Assembly: GCF_036227605.1 (NCBI RefSeq)
Contig: NZ_CP109487.1
Coordinates: forward strand, 2,542,001-2,606,000
Source of the DNA: Streptomyces sp. NBC_01439
GTDB lineage: Bacteria; Actinomycetota; Actinomycetes; Streptomycetales; Streptomycetaceae
Reading direction: 5' to 3'
DNA length: 64,000 nt
The notes below the pieces were generated by a model. That model did not search any database and was not told the DNA's origin. It saw nothing but the letters and a program-made list of their open reading frames with translations. Shown piece after piece: positions 24,670 to 33,984 of the stretch (positions are counted from its first letter, which is position 1; each line of letters begins with the position of its first letter). Made by a program: the position numbers and the translations under genes.

Positions 24670-25344
24670 TCAGTGTGCGGCCGCCGTCTCGGTGACCTCG
24701 CTGGGGCGGACGATGACGAAGCCCTCGCCGCTCAGCTTCAGCTGGACGGCCTCGCCGGAGCCGCCGCGGATCATCGAGCCGACCGACTGGGAGCGGTGGA
24801 GGCCGGTCTCCAGCTGGGCGCTCCAGCCGACCACCGCGTCCGTGTCCACGTAGACCGGGGTCTGGGCGGTGACCGGGATGATGATCGGGTGGCCGTCGCA
24901 GACGACGGCGAGCTTGCCGGTGCCGGTGAAGAGGCTGTTGAAGAGGCCGCCGCCGGTCATGCCGGCGCCCTTCACCATCTTGATCTCGTAGGACAGGGTC
25001 GGGTCGAAGCAGAGCACGTTGCGGCCGTTGATGGTGAGGGCGTCACCCGGCTCGAACTCGATGATGAAGCAGTTGTCCGCCCGGTGGGCGAACCAGGCCT
25101 CGCCCTGACCGCGTACGGACATGAGTGCGAGGCCCTCGCCCGTCACGGCGCGCTTGAGCATGCCGCCTATGCCCTGTCCCTTGCGCTCGAACTGGAGGTT
25201 GCCGCGGAAGGCGACCATCGAACCCTGGCGGGCCAGCATTTCGCCGTTGACGTTGTACTTCACGGACTTGGCGTTCTGCAGGGTCATGCCGGGGACGACG
25301 GCGGCCCGGGCCAGGTTCTCGGACGCGAACAGATCACTCTTCAT
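24670..25344 (-). CDS. AIM24 family protein
   Basis: The 224-residue protein matches the AIM24/TIGR00266 family: all-beta, with the repeated pattern [22 protein letters not shown], a glycine-rich [23 protein letters not shown] and a terminal [22 protein letters not shown]. The function is unknown; the yeast namesake is mitochondrial. It lies 12 bp upstream of the ABC ATPase gene on the same strand, so co-transcription is likely. It is divergent from the Pth2-like gene. Confidence 0.9.
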   Translation of the reverse strand: MKSDLFASENLARAAVVPGMTLQNAKSVKYNVNGEMLARQGSMVAFRGNLQFERKGQGIGGMLKRAVTGEGLALMSVRGQGEAWFAHRADNCFIIEFEPGDALTINGRNVLCFDPTLSYEIKMVKGAGMTGGGLFNSLFTGTGKLAVVCDGHPIIIPVTAQTPVYVDTDAVVGWSAQLETGLHRSQSVGSMIRGGSGEAVQLKLSGEGFVIVRPSEVTETAAAH

Positions 25345-25415
25345 GGCTTCGATCCTCGCCCGGGCCGGCCACCCGGGGCATCATCCTGAAGGCGGAGGCT
25401 GGCATCCTTGGCAGG

Positions 25416-26168
25416 ATGAGCAGCCAGCACACGAACGACATCTCCGACGTCCCCGCGGTCGGGGCGGACAGCCCCTTCCGGGCCGAGCACGTACTGCGCG
25501 ACGAGGCCCCGCAGTTCGTGCTGCCGCTGGTGGTGCGGATCGAGAAGGCGGAGCCGCCCGCCCGGACGGACGCCCTGGAGACGGCGGCCCGTGCCGTGCT
25601 GGTCCTGCTCACCGACGAGCGGGCGCACGGCGAGGGCGAGTGGGCCGGGGCCGTCCGCGACTGGCAGGACGCCCGGATCCGCAAGGTGGTCCGGCGGGCG
25701 CGCGGGGCGGAGTGGCGCAAGGCGGAGACCCTGCCGGGCGTCACGGTGCACGGGGACGGCGCGCAGGTACGGGTCTTCCCGCCGGTGCCCCTCGACGGCT
25801 GGCCCAAGGAACTGGCCAAGCTCCAGGTGTCGGGGACCGATCTGGACGATCCGGAGCCGGTCGCCACGACCGCGGAGCCGGGCCTGCCGGTGCTGTGGCT
25901 CAACCCCGGCCTCGACATGTCGGCGGGCAAGGCCATGGCCCAGGCCGGGCACGCGGCGCAGCTGGCGTGGTGGGAGCTGACGGAGGCGGAGCGGACCGCC
26001 TGGCAGGATTCCGGCTTCCGGCTGGCGGTACGGACGGCCCCGCGCGAGCGGTGGGCCGAGCTGGGCGGCAGCGGGCTGCCGGTGGTCCGGGACGCCGGGT
26101 TCACCGAGATCGCGCCGGGCAGCGCGACGGTGGTCGCCGACCACCCGGCGCTGCGGGCCCGGCTCTGA
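25416..26168 (+). CDS. Peptidyl-tRNA hydrolase, Pth2-like
   Basis: The C-terminal half of the 250-residue protein carries the archaeal/eukaryotic-type Pth2 core: [27 protein letters not shown], then a strand FRLAVRTAP and the terminal [14 protein letters not shown]. Pth2 enzymes hydrolyse peptidyl-tRNA to recycle tRNA. The N-terminal 125 residues ([18 protein letters not shown]...) are an actinobacterial extension without a recognised domain. The usual bacterial Pth is a different fold, so this is an extra or moonlighting copy. Confidence 0.85.
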   Translation: MSSQHTNDISDVPAVGADSPFRAEHVLRDEAPQFVLPLVVRIEKAEPPARTDALETAARAVLVLLTDERAHGEGEWAGAVRDWQDARIRKVVRRARGAEWRKAETLPGVTVHGDGAQVRVFPPVPLDGWPKELAKLQVSGTDLDDPEPVATTAEPGLPVLWLNPGLDMSAGKAMAQAGHAAQLAWWELTEAERTAWQDSGFRLAVRTAPRERWAELGGSGLPVVRDAGFTEIAPGSATVVADHPALRARL

Positions 26169-26287
26169 CGCGCTTCCCGGCCGGCGGGAACCTCAAATGT
26201 TCCTCTGAACGTCCCCTCCTGCGATTGGCGGGACTCCGTCGGGGCCATGACATCCGCACACGGTGCGAAGAGAGGGGGCGAGGGGAC

Positions 26288-27643
26288 ATGAAACCCATGG
26301 CACACCTGGGGGTGGGCATCGGCTGGCGGCCGGAGATCTCGGACGCCATCGAGCGGCTTTCCGGCCTGGACTGGGTCGAGGTGGTGGCCGAGAACGTATG
26401 CCCCGGCCACCTGCCCGAGTCCCTGGTGCGGCTGCGCGAGCGGGGCACGCGCGTCGTGCCGCACGGGGTCTCGCTCGGCCTCGGCGGCGCGGACCGCCCC
26501 GATCAGGCGAAGCTGGCGGCGCTCGCCGAGCGGGCGGTGGCGCTGGGGGCGCCGCTCGTCACCGAGCACATCGCCTTCGTACGGACCTCCTCGCCGGTGC
26601 TGGAGGCGGGGCACCTGCTGCCGGTACCGCGCACCCGCGATGCGCTGGACGTGCTCTGCGAGAACGTGCGGATCGCACAGGACGCCCTGCCGGTCCCGTT
26701 GGCGCTGGAGAACATCGCCGCGTTGTTCTCGTGGCCGGGCGAGGAGCTGACGGAAGGGCAGTTCCTCACGGAGTTGGTCGAGCGGACCGGGGTCCGGCTG
26801 CTCATCGACGTGGCCAACCTGCACACCAACCGGGTCAACCGGGGCGAGGACCCGGCCGCCGTACTGGACGCGATACCGCTGGAGGCGCTGGCGTACGTCC
26901 ACGTGGCGGGCGGCATCGAGCGGAACGGTGTCTGGCACGACACCCACGCGCACCCGGTCCCGCCGGTGGTGCTCGACCTGCTGGCCGAGCTGCGCTCCCG
27001 GGTGGAACCGGCGGGCGTCCTGCTGGAGCGGGACGACGACTTCCCGCCGGAGGCCGAGCTCGCGGGCGAGCTGGCCGCGATCCGGGCCGTGGTGACGGCC
27101 GGACCGGCCGCGCCCGGGGAGGCGACCAGCGCCGGGTCCGACCCGGCGGGCGTCGAGCAGGGCACCGCGCCGGGCACCGAGCAGCGCGCCGAGCGGCACG
27201 TCGAGCAGGGCACCGACCCGGGCCCGGTCCAGGAGTCGGTCCGGACCCGGGTCGCGCTCGGGCAGGCCGCGCTGTTGTCGGCGCTGGTGGCCGGGACCCC
27301 CGTACCCGAGGGCTTCGACCGCCGGCGCATCCGGGTGCAGGCCCGGGCGCTGGCCGCCAAGCGGGCCGACGTGGTGGCGAAGCTGGCTCCCGAGCTGCCC
27401 GTGATCCTGGGCGGCCCGGACCCGTACCGCGAGGCCTTCCTCTCCTACGCCAAGGGCCGCCCGATGACCTCGGGATACCGCCGGGACGCGCTGGACTTCG
27501 CCGAAGACCTGCTGATCCGGGACCTGCCGGCCGATCCGGCCGCGCGGCGCCGGCTCACCACCTGGTGGCGGGACCGGGCCGGGGCCAGGCCGCCCCGCCG
27601 GATCGTGCGCTGGGCCCGGACGCTGGCGGGGAGAGCCGCATGA
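26288..27643 (+). CDS. MNIO-family (DUF692) enzyme with C-terminal partner-like domain
   Basis: Residues 1-280 are a complete DUF692/multinuclear non-heme iron oxidative enzyme: [48 protein letters not shown] and VLLERDDDF supply the expected His, Glu, Asp and Asn iron ligands. Known members (MbnB, TglH, ChrH) use iron and oxygen to rearrange cysteine residues in peptides. A Gly/Glu-rich linker (about 280-320) leads to a helical C-terminal domain ([41 protein letters not shown]) which I believe corresponds to the SCO6045-like C-terminal domain and may replace the separate partner protein (DUF2063 type) of other systems. The ATG at 26288 follows GAGGGGAC. The ATGA overlap with the Cys-rich membrane protein downstream makes that protein a candidate substrate. 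Confidence 0.88.
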   Translation: MKPMAHLGVGIGWRPEISDAIERLSGLDWVEVVAENVCPGHLPESLVRLRERGTRVVPHGVSLGLGGADRPDQAKLAALAERAVALGAPLVTEHIAFVRTSSPVLEAGHLLPVPRTRDALDVLCENVRIAQDALPVPLALENIAALFSWPGEELTEGQFLTELVERTGVRLLIDVANLHTNRVNRGEDPAAVLDAIPLEALAYVHVAGGIERNGVWHDTHAHPVPPVVLDLLAELRSRVEPAGVLLERDDDFPPEAELAGELAAIRAVVTAGPAAPGEATSAGSDPAGVEQGTAPGTEQRAERHVEQGTDPGPVQESVRTRVALGQAALLSALVAGTPVPEGFDRRRIRVQARALAAKRADVVAKLAPELPVILGGPDPYREAFLSYAKGRPMTSGYRRDALDFAEDLLIRDLPADPAARRRLTTWWRDRAGARPPRRIVRWARTLAGRAA

Positions 27644-28710
27644 ACCTCCTCGCCTTGGCGATCTGGATCGCCGTCCTCGTCTCCTCCCTCCTGCTGGTGG
27701 TCGGCCTCCGCCGGTCCCATTCCTCGTCCGCGGGCCCCTCGCCCGCCCTGCACGACCTGTCCGAAGCCGCCTTCGTGGTGGGCGGCCCCGGCACCGTCGT
27801 GGACGCCGCACTCGTCTCGATGCTCGGCGACGGCCGGCTGGTGGCCGGCGGCCCGGGCATCGTCCAGGTACGCCCCGGGGCACGGGCCACCGACCCCGCC
27901 GAGCGGGCCGTCCTCCAGGCCCACCAGGGAGCGCCCTCGGGGTGGCTCTACCAAGTGCGCTACGGCGCCATGTGCGACCCGGCCGTCCAGGAGATCGGGG
28001 ACGGGCTGGCCGACCGCGGGCTGATCACCCCGCCCGGATCCGGGCAGCGCCGTCTGCGTCGCTGGGGGCTGGTCCAGGCCGTCGTCTGCGCGCTGCTGCT
28101 GTTCCCGGTGTCGCTGGTGCTGACCGTCGTGGCGCTCGCCCTCGATCCCGGCTCCGGAGTGCCCTTCATCGGGAAGGTGGCGGTCGTCCTGGTGGGCGGC
28201 ATCGTCGTGGGCCTGATCTGCGCGTCCCGGGCCAAGAGCCGGGTCACCGGGGCCGGGGCACGGGCGCTGCGCGCGATCCGCGCCGCCCACCTGAACGACC
28301 GGACCCCGCACGTGCAGACCGCGCTGTTCGGGCTCCGGGGTCTGCGGGACCCGTACCTGCGACAGCAGTTGGTGCCCGCCGTGCGCGGTACCCGGCTGGC
28401 CGCGGCCCAGTCGCGCACGCGCTTCCACGGCACGGGCGGCTCCTCGCACACGTCGGGGGCGGAGGTGCTGCCGATCGTCTGGTGCGCCGGGAACGACGGG
28501 GGCGGTGGCGGCGGCTCGAGCTGCGGCGGCGGTTCGGGCTGCGGCTCCTCGAGTGGCGGCTGCGGCTCCTCGGGCAGCGGCTCCAGCTGTTCCAGCGGTG
28601 GCTCCGGCTGTTCGAGCAGCAGCTCCAGCTGTTCCAGCAGCAGCTCCAGTTGCGGCAGTTCGTCGAGCTGCGGCAGTTCGTCCAGCTCCAGCTGCGGCAG
28701 CAGCTCCTGA
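27640..28710 (+). CDS. TIGR04222-type membrane protein with Ser/Gly/Cys-rich tail
   Basis: The 356-residue protein has an N-terminal membrane helix (about 2-22), a cytoplasmic domain ([22 protein letters not shown]; about 30-135), two more membrane spans (about 146-192), another soluble segment (about 195-280), and a low-complexity tail. The last 70 residues are almost only Ser, Gly and Cys, with nine Cys spaced by 4-8 residues (for example [17 protein letters not shown]). This is the TIGR04222 architecture, described as occurring near DUF692 proteins. The tail looks like a substrate for the MNIO enzyme coupled to it by ATGA overlap, making this a membrane-anchored RiPP-like precursor or a metal-binding surface protein. 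Which residues, if any, are modified is unknown. Confidence 0.88.
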   Translation: MNLLALAIWIAVLVSSLLLVVGLRRSHSSSAGPSPALHDLSEAAFVVGGPGTVVDAALVSMLGDGRLVAGGPGIVQVRPGARATDPAERAVLQAHQGAPSGWLYQVRYGAMCDPAVQEIGDGLADRGLITPPGSGQRRLRRWGLVQAVVCALLLFPVSLVLTVVALALDPGSGVPFIGKVAVVLVGGIVVGLICASRAKSRVTGAGARALRAIRAAHLNDRTPHVQTALFGLRGLRDPYLRQQLVPAVRGTRLAAAQSRTRFHGTGGSSHTSGAEVLPIVWCAGNDGGGGGGSSCGGGSGCGSSSGGCGSSGSGSSCSSGGSGCSSSSSSCSSSSSSCGSSSSCGSSSSSSCGSSS

Positions 28711-28773
28711 CCGGCGGGCGTACGGCAACCGGGGGCGCAATCCGCGGCAACGGGAACGCGGGAGCCGAGCTTC

Positions 28774-28923
28774 GTGGGTGCCTCGTACGGCACCCACCTC
28801 GGCGCCGTGTGCGCCACCCCGGGGTGGCGGGTCGTATGTGCGCCGCATCCGGAGCCCGCACCGGTGTCGCTGGACGACCGGGCAGCGAGCGCCCACAGGG
28901 TGCTGCTGCCGCCAGTCGTCTGA
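28774..28923 (+). CDS. Possible small protein, 49 aa, two Cys
   Basis: A GTG with GGAG nine bases upstream opens a 49-codon frame with codon third positions about 86% G/C, in line with real genes here. The product starts MGASYGTHLGAVCATPGWRV, continues VCAPHPEP and ends LLPPVV. It lies 63 bp after the Cys-tail gene and could be part of that operon. Against it: the start codon falls in a 9-bp hairpin (GTGGGTGCC/GGCACCCAC, 28774-28797) that might instead be a terminator, and the peptide is not recognised. Confidence 0.4.
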   Translation: MGASYGTHLGAVCATPGWRVVCAPHPEPAPVSLDDRAASAHRVLLPPVV

Positions 28924-28994
28924 ACTTCCGGGCGGGGTCTCCGGCTGCGTCGTTTCGGGGGCAGGGGCCGTCTTTCGGACCAGCCTCCCGATCC

Positions 28995-29033
28995 ACCGGA
29001 GGAACTCACCTGACGGTGTGGTCGTCCTCCGGT
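28995..29033. terminator. Hairpin between the MNIO operon and chdC
   Basis: ACCGGAGGA (28995-29003) pairs with TCCTCCGGT (29025-29033), with an inner CACC/GGTG pairing. It stands in the gap between converging transcripts and probably ends both. The stretch 28924-29053 holds nothing else that I can identify. Confidence 0.5.
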
Positions 29034-29053
29034 CCTTCCCCCCAGGGGAGGTA

Positions 29054-29767
29054 TCAGGCGAGCCCGGCCACCAGATCGGCGACGGACTTGCGGCGCCCGG
29101 TGTAGAAGGGCACCTCTTCACGGACGTGCATACGGGCCTCGGAGGCGCGCAGGTGACGCATGAGGTCGACGATGCGGTACAGCTCGTCCGCCTCGAAGGC
29201 CAGCATCCACTCGTAGTCGCCCAGCGAGAAGGAGGCGACGGTGTTGGCGCGCACGTCCGGGTAGCCGCGGGCCATCTTGCCGTGGTCGGCGAGCATGCGG
29301 CGGCGGTCCTCGTCGGGCAGCAGGTACCAGTCGTAGCTGCGCACGAAGGGGTACACGCTGACGTACTCGCGCGCGACCTCGTCGGCCAGGAAGGCCGGGA
29401 TGTGCGACTTGTTGAACTCGGCCGGGCGGTGCAGGGCCATGTTCGACCACACCGGCTCCAGGGCGCGGCCCAGCTTGGTGCGGCGGAACAGGTTGTAGGC
29501 GGTCTGCAGCTCGTCCGCCGTCTCGGCGTGCCACCAGATCATGACGTCGGCGTCGGCGCGCAGGCCGGACACGTCGTAGCTGCCGCGGACGGTGATGTCC
29601 TTGGCGCCCAGCTGGTCGAAGAGCTCCTGGACCTCGTCGGCGTAGCCGGTGCGGTCCTCCGGAAGAACGTCCTTCAGCTTGAAGACGGACCACAGGGTGT
29701 AGCGGATGACCTCGTTGAGGTCCTTCGCCTTCTTCCCCGCGTTGGGAATCTTCTCTGGTGCAGTCAT
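29054..29767 (-). CDS. chdC: Coproheme decarboxylase (HemQ)
   Basis: The 237-residue protein is the chlorite-dismutase-like ChdC/Hem[21 protein letters not shown] at the N terminus, [15 protein letters not shown], the [19 protein letters not shown] segment that contains the catalytic-type Tyr, and [18 protein letters not shown]. It converts coproheme to heme b using peroxide, the last step of the coproporphyrin-dependent pathway used by Gram-positive bacteria. The ATG at 29767 gives the usual length; an upstream GTG adds an unlikely tail. It lies 4 bp after cgoX. Confidence 0.95.
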   Translation of the reverse strand: MTAPEKIPNAGKKAKDLNEVIRYTLWSVFKLKDVLPEDRTGYADEVQELFDQLGAKDITVRGSYDVSGLRADADVMIWWHAETADELQTAYNLFRRTKLGRALEPVWSNMALHRPAEFNKSHIPAFLADEVAREYVSVYPFVRSYDWYLLPDEDRRRMLADHGKMARGYPDVRANTVASFSLGDYEWMLAFEADELYRIVDLMRHLRASEARMHVREEVPFYTGRRKSVADLVAGLA

Positions 29768-29771
29768 GTGC

Positions 29772-31271
29772 CTATTGTCCCGTGCGCTGATCAGTGGTCG
29801 GTGCCAGGGGTGCCGTACGCGCACCGAGGGCGGCGATCACCGCGTCCGCGGCCTTGCCGGCGCTCGCGACGCAGGCCGGAATGCCGACTCCGTCGTAGAC
29901 CGCGCCGCACACCGCGAGGCCCGGCAGGGCCGCGACGGCGGTGCGGATCCGGGCGACCCGGTCGAGGTGGCCGACCGGGTACTGGGGCAGTCCGCCGTCC
30001 CACCGGGTGACGGTGGAGGCGACCGGCCGGGCGGCGAGGCCCACGGCCTCGCCGAGGTCGGCCAGGGAGATGTCGACGAGCTCGCCGTCCTCGCGCTGCA
30101 GGTCGCCCTCGTCGGCGTAGCGGCCGACCGAGGTGCGCAGCAGGAAGAGGTCGGGATCCGTACCGGCCCAGGCCCACTTGTTGCTGGAGAAGGTGGAGGC
30201 CTTGATGGTCCGGCCGTCGACGGGCGGTACGAGGAATCCGCTGGCGCCGCCGTCGGAGACGGCCGCCGGCAGGTCGGAGCGGCGGAAGGCCATCGTGATC
30301 AGGGCCATCGAGGCGTACTCGACCCCGCGCAGCTCGGTCGCGGCGGCCGGGGCGAGCCCGTCCAGCAGCCGTGCGGCGGCGCCGGCCGGGGTGGCGAGGA
30401 TCACGGCGTCGGCCTCGACGGCCTCGGCGCCGGCCACCACCCGCCAGCCCTCGGCCGTACGGACGACCTCGCGGACGGGGGCGTCCGTGACGAGCCGGGC
30501 CCCCGCGGCGCGGCAGGCGTCGGCCACGGCGATCGGGAGCCGTCCGATGCCGCCGTCGATGCCGGCGAAGACCGGACCGGCCTGCTGGGGCGAGGCCTGC
30601 GCCCGGCGCTGCAGTTCCCGTACGCCGTCGCCCAGGAGGGCGTGGGTGCGGGCGACCTCGAAGAGCTGGGGCACGGCTGCCCGCATGGAGATGCGGTAGG
30701 CGTCGCCCGCGTAGACCCCGCCGAGCAGCGGTTCCACCAGCCGGTCGACGACCTCGCGGCCGAGGCGGGCCGCGACGTATTCGCCGACGGCGACGTCGTC
30801 GCCGATCTCGGTGGGCGCCAGCGTCCGCTCGGCTTCGATGCGGGCCAGTCCCTCGGCGGAGAGCACTCCGGAGGCGGCGAGCGGTCCCAGGTCGCCGGGG
30901 ACGCCCATGATGTGGCCGCGCGGCATGGGCCGCAGTGCGCCGCGGGTCCACAGGTGGGCGGTGGCGGTGGCGGGTGCCTGCACGGCGTCGCGGAGGCCGA
31001 CGGCCTCGGCCAGGGCCACGGCTTCGGGGCGGCGGGCGAGCATGGATTCGGCGCCGAGGTCGACGCGGGCTCCGGCGAGCTCACCGGCGTACAGCTTGCC
31101 GCCGAGCCGGGGTCCGGCCTCCAGCAGGGTGACGCGGACGCCTTCGGCGAGCAGCCGGTGGGCCGCCGCGAGGCCCGCGATGCCGCCGCCGATGACGACG
31201 GCGTGCCGCTGGGATCCGGTGGACCGGGTCGAAGGGCCCGGCCGATCCGTACGCATGTCCGCTTCGTGCAT
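29772..31271 (-). CDS. cgoX: Coproporphyrinogen/protoporphyrinogen oxidase
   Basis: The roughly 499-residue flavoprotein has the FAD-binding [19 protein letters not shown] motif, [22 protein letters not shown], and the C-terminal [22 protein letters not shown]. In actinobacteria HemY/CgoX oxidises coproporphyrinogen III to coproporphyrin III ahead of ferrochelatase and ChdC. It is co-transcribed with chdC (4-bp gap). The start is uncertain: ATG at 31271 is used here, with GTG at 31277 and ATG at 31256 as alternatives. Often also named hemG or hemY. Confidence 0.93.
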   Translation of the reverse strand: MHEADMRTDRPGPSTRSTGSQRHAVVIGGGIAGLAAAHRLLAEGVRVTLLEAGPRLGGKLYAGELAGARVDLGAESMLARRPEAVALAEAVGLRDAVQAPATATAHLWTRGALRPMPRGHIMGVPGDLGPLAASGVLSAEGLARIEAERTLAPTEIGDDVAVGEYVAARLGREVVDRLVEPLLGGVYAGDAYRISMRAAVPQLFEVARTHALLGDGVRELQRRAQASPQQAGPVFAGIDGGIGRLPIAVADACRAAGARLVTDAPVREVVRTAEGWRVVAGAEAVEADAVILATPAGAAARLLDGLAPAAATELRGVEYASMALITMAFRRSDLPAAVSDGGASGFLVPPVDGRTIKASTFSSNKWAWAGTDPDLFLLRTSVGRYADEGDLQREDGELVDISLADLGEAVGLAARPVASTVTRWDGGLPQYPVGHLDRVARIRTAVAALPGLAVCGAVYDGVGIPACVASAGKAADAVIAALGARTAPLAPTTDQRTGQ

Positions 31272-31410
31272 GGACACATCGTCTCAGACCGATCTCCGAG
31301 GCCGGACCGTGACCGCATCGGGATCACCCCGGGACCGTGGATTCGAAACCCGCGACGGGACTCTGGACGTCGAACCGGCAACACCAGCCGATCCTCGGGG
31401 GTTTGCAGCG

Positions 31411-32412
31411 ATGCGCAGTTTCGACACACACCGTTCCGCGGCGGCCCTGGCCGCCCTCGCACTGGCCGGGGCGCTCGCGCTCACCGGCTGCGGCGCGAGC
31501 GGCCAGGGCTCCGCGACCGACAAGGCGGCGGTGGCTCCCGCCGCCGACGGCAAGGCCCCGGAGGGCGCCGCGGCGGCCCCGGCGCCGGCCGGGTCCGCGG
31601 GTGCCGCGGGCTCCTCGGCCTCCTCCGCGAGCAAGAACGCCGCGCCGCCGGCCGTGGTCCGCCCGAACGTGATCCGGACGGCGACGCTCGGCATCGAGAC
31701 GGCGGACGTCCAAAAGACGCTCGCCGCGGCCCGCACGGCCGCCGATGGAGCGGGCGGCTACGTCGGCAACGAGTCCACCAAGCGCGGCGGGGACGGTCGG
31801 ATGACCTCGACGCTGACGCTGCGGGTGCCGGGCGAGCGCTACGACGCCGTGCTCGGCAAGATGGAGGGCAACGGGAAGCTCCTGCACCGCAAGGTCGAGG
31901 CGCAGGACGTCACGGAGAAGGTCGCCGACATCGGCAGCCGGGTCGCCTCGCAGCAGGCCAGCGTGGCGCGGGTGCGGGAAATGATGGGCAAGGCCTCGGC
32001 GCTGAGCGAGGTGGTGATGCTGGAGAGCGAGCTGTCGCGCCGCCAGTCCGACCTGGAGTCGCTGCTGGCGCAGCAGACGGCGTTGAAGGACCAGACTTCG
32101 CTGGGCACGATCACGCTGGAGGTCTCGGAGCCGGCCGTGAAGCCGGCGGCCGAGAAGAAGGAGAAGAAGGAGCCCACCTTCCTGGGGGCCCTGGGCGGGG
32201 GCTGGGACGTCTTCACCAAGGTCGTGCGCTACCTGACGGTGGCGGTGGGCGCGGTGCTGCCGTTCGCGCTGACGGCCGCGGTGGTGCTGCTGCTGGTCCG
32301 GCTGTACCGGCGGTGGCGGCCGGCGCCGGCGAAGACGGCCCCGGTGCCGTGGCGGGCGACGGTGCCGGCGGCCCGGACGGCTCCGGACGCCGAGGCCGAC
32401 GTGCAGGACTGA
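31411..32412 (+). CDS. DUF4349 lipoprotein
   Basis: The 333-residue protein has a lipoprotein signal with LTGC at about residue 27, an Ala/Pro/Ser linker, a DUF4349 domain (VIRTATLGIETADVQKTLAAARTAADGAGGYV), a long coiled coil (KVADIGSRVASQQASVARVREMMGKA..., about 165-230), and one C-terminal membrane span (about 270-295; AVGAVLPFALTAAVVLLLVRLY). The family is widespread and its role is unknown, probably in the cell envelope. ATG at 31411 has weak ribosome-site support. Confidence 0.88.
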   Translation: MRSFDTHRSAAALAALALAGALALTGCGASGQGSATDKAAVAPAADGKAPEGAAAAPAPAGSAGAAGSSASSASKNAAPPAVVRPNVIRTATLGIETADVQKTLAAARTAADGAGGYVGNESTKRGGDGRMTSTLTLRVPGERYDAVLGKMEGNGKLLHRKVEAQDVTEKVADIGSRVASQQASVARVREMMGKASALSEVVMLESELSRRQSDLESLLAQQTALKDQTSLGTITLEVSEPAVKPAAEKKEKKEPTFLGALGGGWDVFTKVVRYLTVAVGAVLPFALTAAVVLLLVRLYRRWRPAPAKTAPVPWRATVPAARTAPDAEADVQD

Positions 32413-32471
32413 ACGCGCGTTCGGCCGTAGCGTGTTCACCATCCGATGGTGGTGAAGGGGCGGTACGGACG

Positions 32472-33854
32472 ATGGCGACGGAACGACTGGTGGTGGTGGG
32501 CGGTGACGCGGCGGGGATGTCCGCCGCGTCACAGGCCCGCAGGCTGAGGGCCGCGGCGGAACTGGAGATCGTCGCCTTCGAGCGCGGGCACTTCACCTCC
32601 TACTCGGCGTGCGGGATCCCGTACTGGGTCGGCGGTCAGGTCGCCGAGCGCGACGACCTGATCGCCCGTACCCCGGAGGAGCACCGGGCCCGGGACATCG
32701 ATCTGCGCATGCGTACGGAGGTCGTGGAGCTCGACCTCGCCGGCTCCCGGGTCCGGTCCCGCGATCTGGACACCGGATCCGAATCTTGGACGGACTACGA
32801 CAAGCTGGTCCTGGCGACGGGCGCCCGCCCCGTCCGCCCCCGGCTCCCCGGCATCGGCGCGCACGGGGTCCACGGGATCCAGAGCCTGGACGACGGCCAG
32901 CGCCTGATGGACACCCTGCGGCGCACCGAGGGCCGCCGGGCGGTCGTGGTGGGCGCGGGCTACATCGGCGTGGAGATGGCGGAGGCCCTGGTGGCGCGGG
33001 GGTACGAGGTCACCGTCCTGCACCGGGGCGAGCAGCCGATGGCCACGCTGGACCCGGACATGGGCGGCCTGGTGCACGGCGCGATGAACCGGATGGGGAT
33101 CCGTACGGTCTCCCGCGCCGAGGTGACCAAGATCCTCACCGATGAGGAGGGCAGGGTCCGGGCGGTGGCCACCTCGGCGGGCGAGGAGTACGGGGCGGAC
33201 GTGGTCGTGCTCGGCATCGGCGTGGAACCGCGCACCGCGCTCGCCCGGGCGGCCGACCTCCCGCTCGGTCCCTCGGGCGGCATCCTCACGGACCTCTCGA
33301 TGCGGGTCCGGGGCCACGAGAACATCTGGTCGGGCGGCGACTGCGTGGAGGTCCTGGACCTGGTCGCGGGCCGCACCCGGCACATCCCGCTGGGCACGCA
33401 CGCCAACAAGCACGGCCAGGTCATCGGCGCGGGCGTGGGCGGTGGCTACGCCACCTTCCCCGGGGTGGTGGGCACGGCGGTCAGCAAGGTCTGCGACCTG
33501 GAGATCGCCCGCACGGGGCTGCGCGAGCGGGACGCGCTGGAGGCCGGCCTGCGGTTCGTGACGGCCACCATCACCTCCACCAACACGGCGGGCTACTACC
33601 CGGGCGCGGCGGAGATGACGGTGAAGATGCTGGCGGAGCGCCGTACGGGCCGGCTCCTGGGGGTCCAGATCGTCGGCGGCGCGGGCGCGGCGAAGCGGGT
33701 GGACATCGCGGCGGTCGCCCTCACGGCGGGCATGACGGTGGACCAGATGGTCTCCCTGGACCTGGGCTACGCCCCGCCGTTCTCCCCGGTCTGGGACCCG
33801 GTCCTGGTGGCGGCCCGCAAGGCGGTCGCCGCGGTCCGCTCGGCGGGGGTGTAG
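32472..33854 (+). CDS. CoA-disulfide-reductase-like flavoprotein
   Basis: The 460-residue protein is a pyridine nucleotide-disulfide oxidoreductase: FAD motif VVVGGDAAGMSAA, NAD(P)H motif VVVGAGYIGVEMAEAL, FAD-binding NIWSGGDCVEV and a C-terminal dimerisation domain (GYYPGAAEMTVKMLAE). A single redox Cys, Cys47 in SYSACGIPYWVGG, replaces the CxxxxC of glutathione reductase and marks the CoA-disulfide reductase/NADH oxidase (NoxE-like) group. Likely electron acceptors are CoA-disulfide, polysulfide or oxygen. It stands between DUF4349 and hemE, followed by a large inverted repeat. Confidence 0.9.
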   Translation: MATERLVVVGGDAAGMSAASQARRLRAAAELEIVAFERGHFTSYSACGIPYWVGGQVAERDDLIARTPEEHRARDIDLRMRTEVVELDLAGSRVRSRDLDTGSESWTDYDKLVLATGARPVRPRLPGIGAHGVHGIQSLDDGQRLMDTLRRTEGRRAVVVGAGYIGVEMAEALVARGYEVTVLHRGEQPMATLDPDMGGLVHGAMNRMGIRTVSRAEVTKILTDEEGRVRAVATSAGEEYGADVVVLGIGVEPRTALARAADLPLGPSGGILTDLSMRVRGHENIWSGGDCVEVLDLVAGRTRHIPLGTHANKHGQVIGAGVGGGYATFPGVVGTAVSKVCDLEIARTGLRERDALEAGLRFVTATITSTNTAGYYPGAAEMTVKMLAERRTGRLLGVQIVGGAGAAKRVDIAAVALTAGMTVDQMVSLDLGYAPPFSPVWDPVLVAARKAVAAVRSAGV

Positions 33855-33981
33855 CCCTGCGGGCCGCTTTCCCGGGCTCCGCCCGGACCCGCGCCTCAAT
33901 CGCCTGGCGGGGCTGGATCCAGCCTCGCCGGCGTTTGAGGCGCGGGGTCCGGGCGGAGCCCCAGCGGACGGCCCGCAGGGG
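33855..33981. repeat. Long Streptomyces-type intergenic inverted repeat, bidirectional terminator
   Basis: An outer CCCTGCGGGCCG/CGGCCCGCAGGG pair, a middle GGGCTCCGCCCGGACC...GCGCCTCAA with its complement TTTGAGGCGCGGGGTCCGGGCGGAGCCC, and an inner GGCTGGATCCAGCC palindrome fold into one large cruciform between converging genes. I recall the GAGGCGCGGGGTCCGGGCGGAGCC and CCTCGCCGGCG elements as recurring between converging genes in many Streptomyces genomes, so it is a dispersed repeat used as terminator. Confidence 0.8.
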
Positions 33982-33984
33982 TCG

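Noticed and set aside
27445..29121. Long minus-strand frame opposite the MNIO/Cys-tail genes
   Set aside because: Its product is Ala/Arg/Gly low-complexity sequence produced by the antisense of GC-rich codons; no ribosome site or family motif.
30935..31132. Plus-strand short frame opposite cgoX
   Set aside because: Arg/Gly-rich antisense product of a clear enzyme gene.
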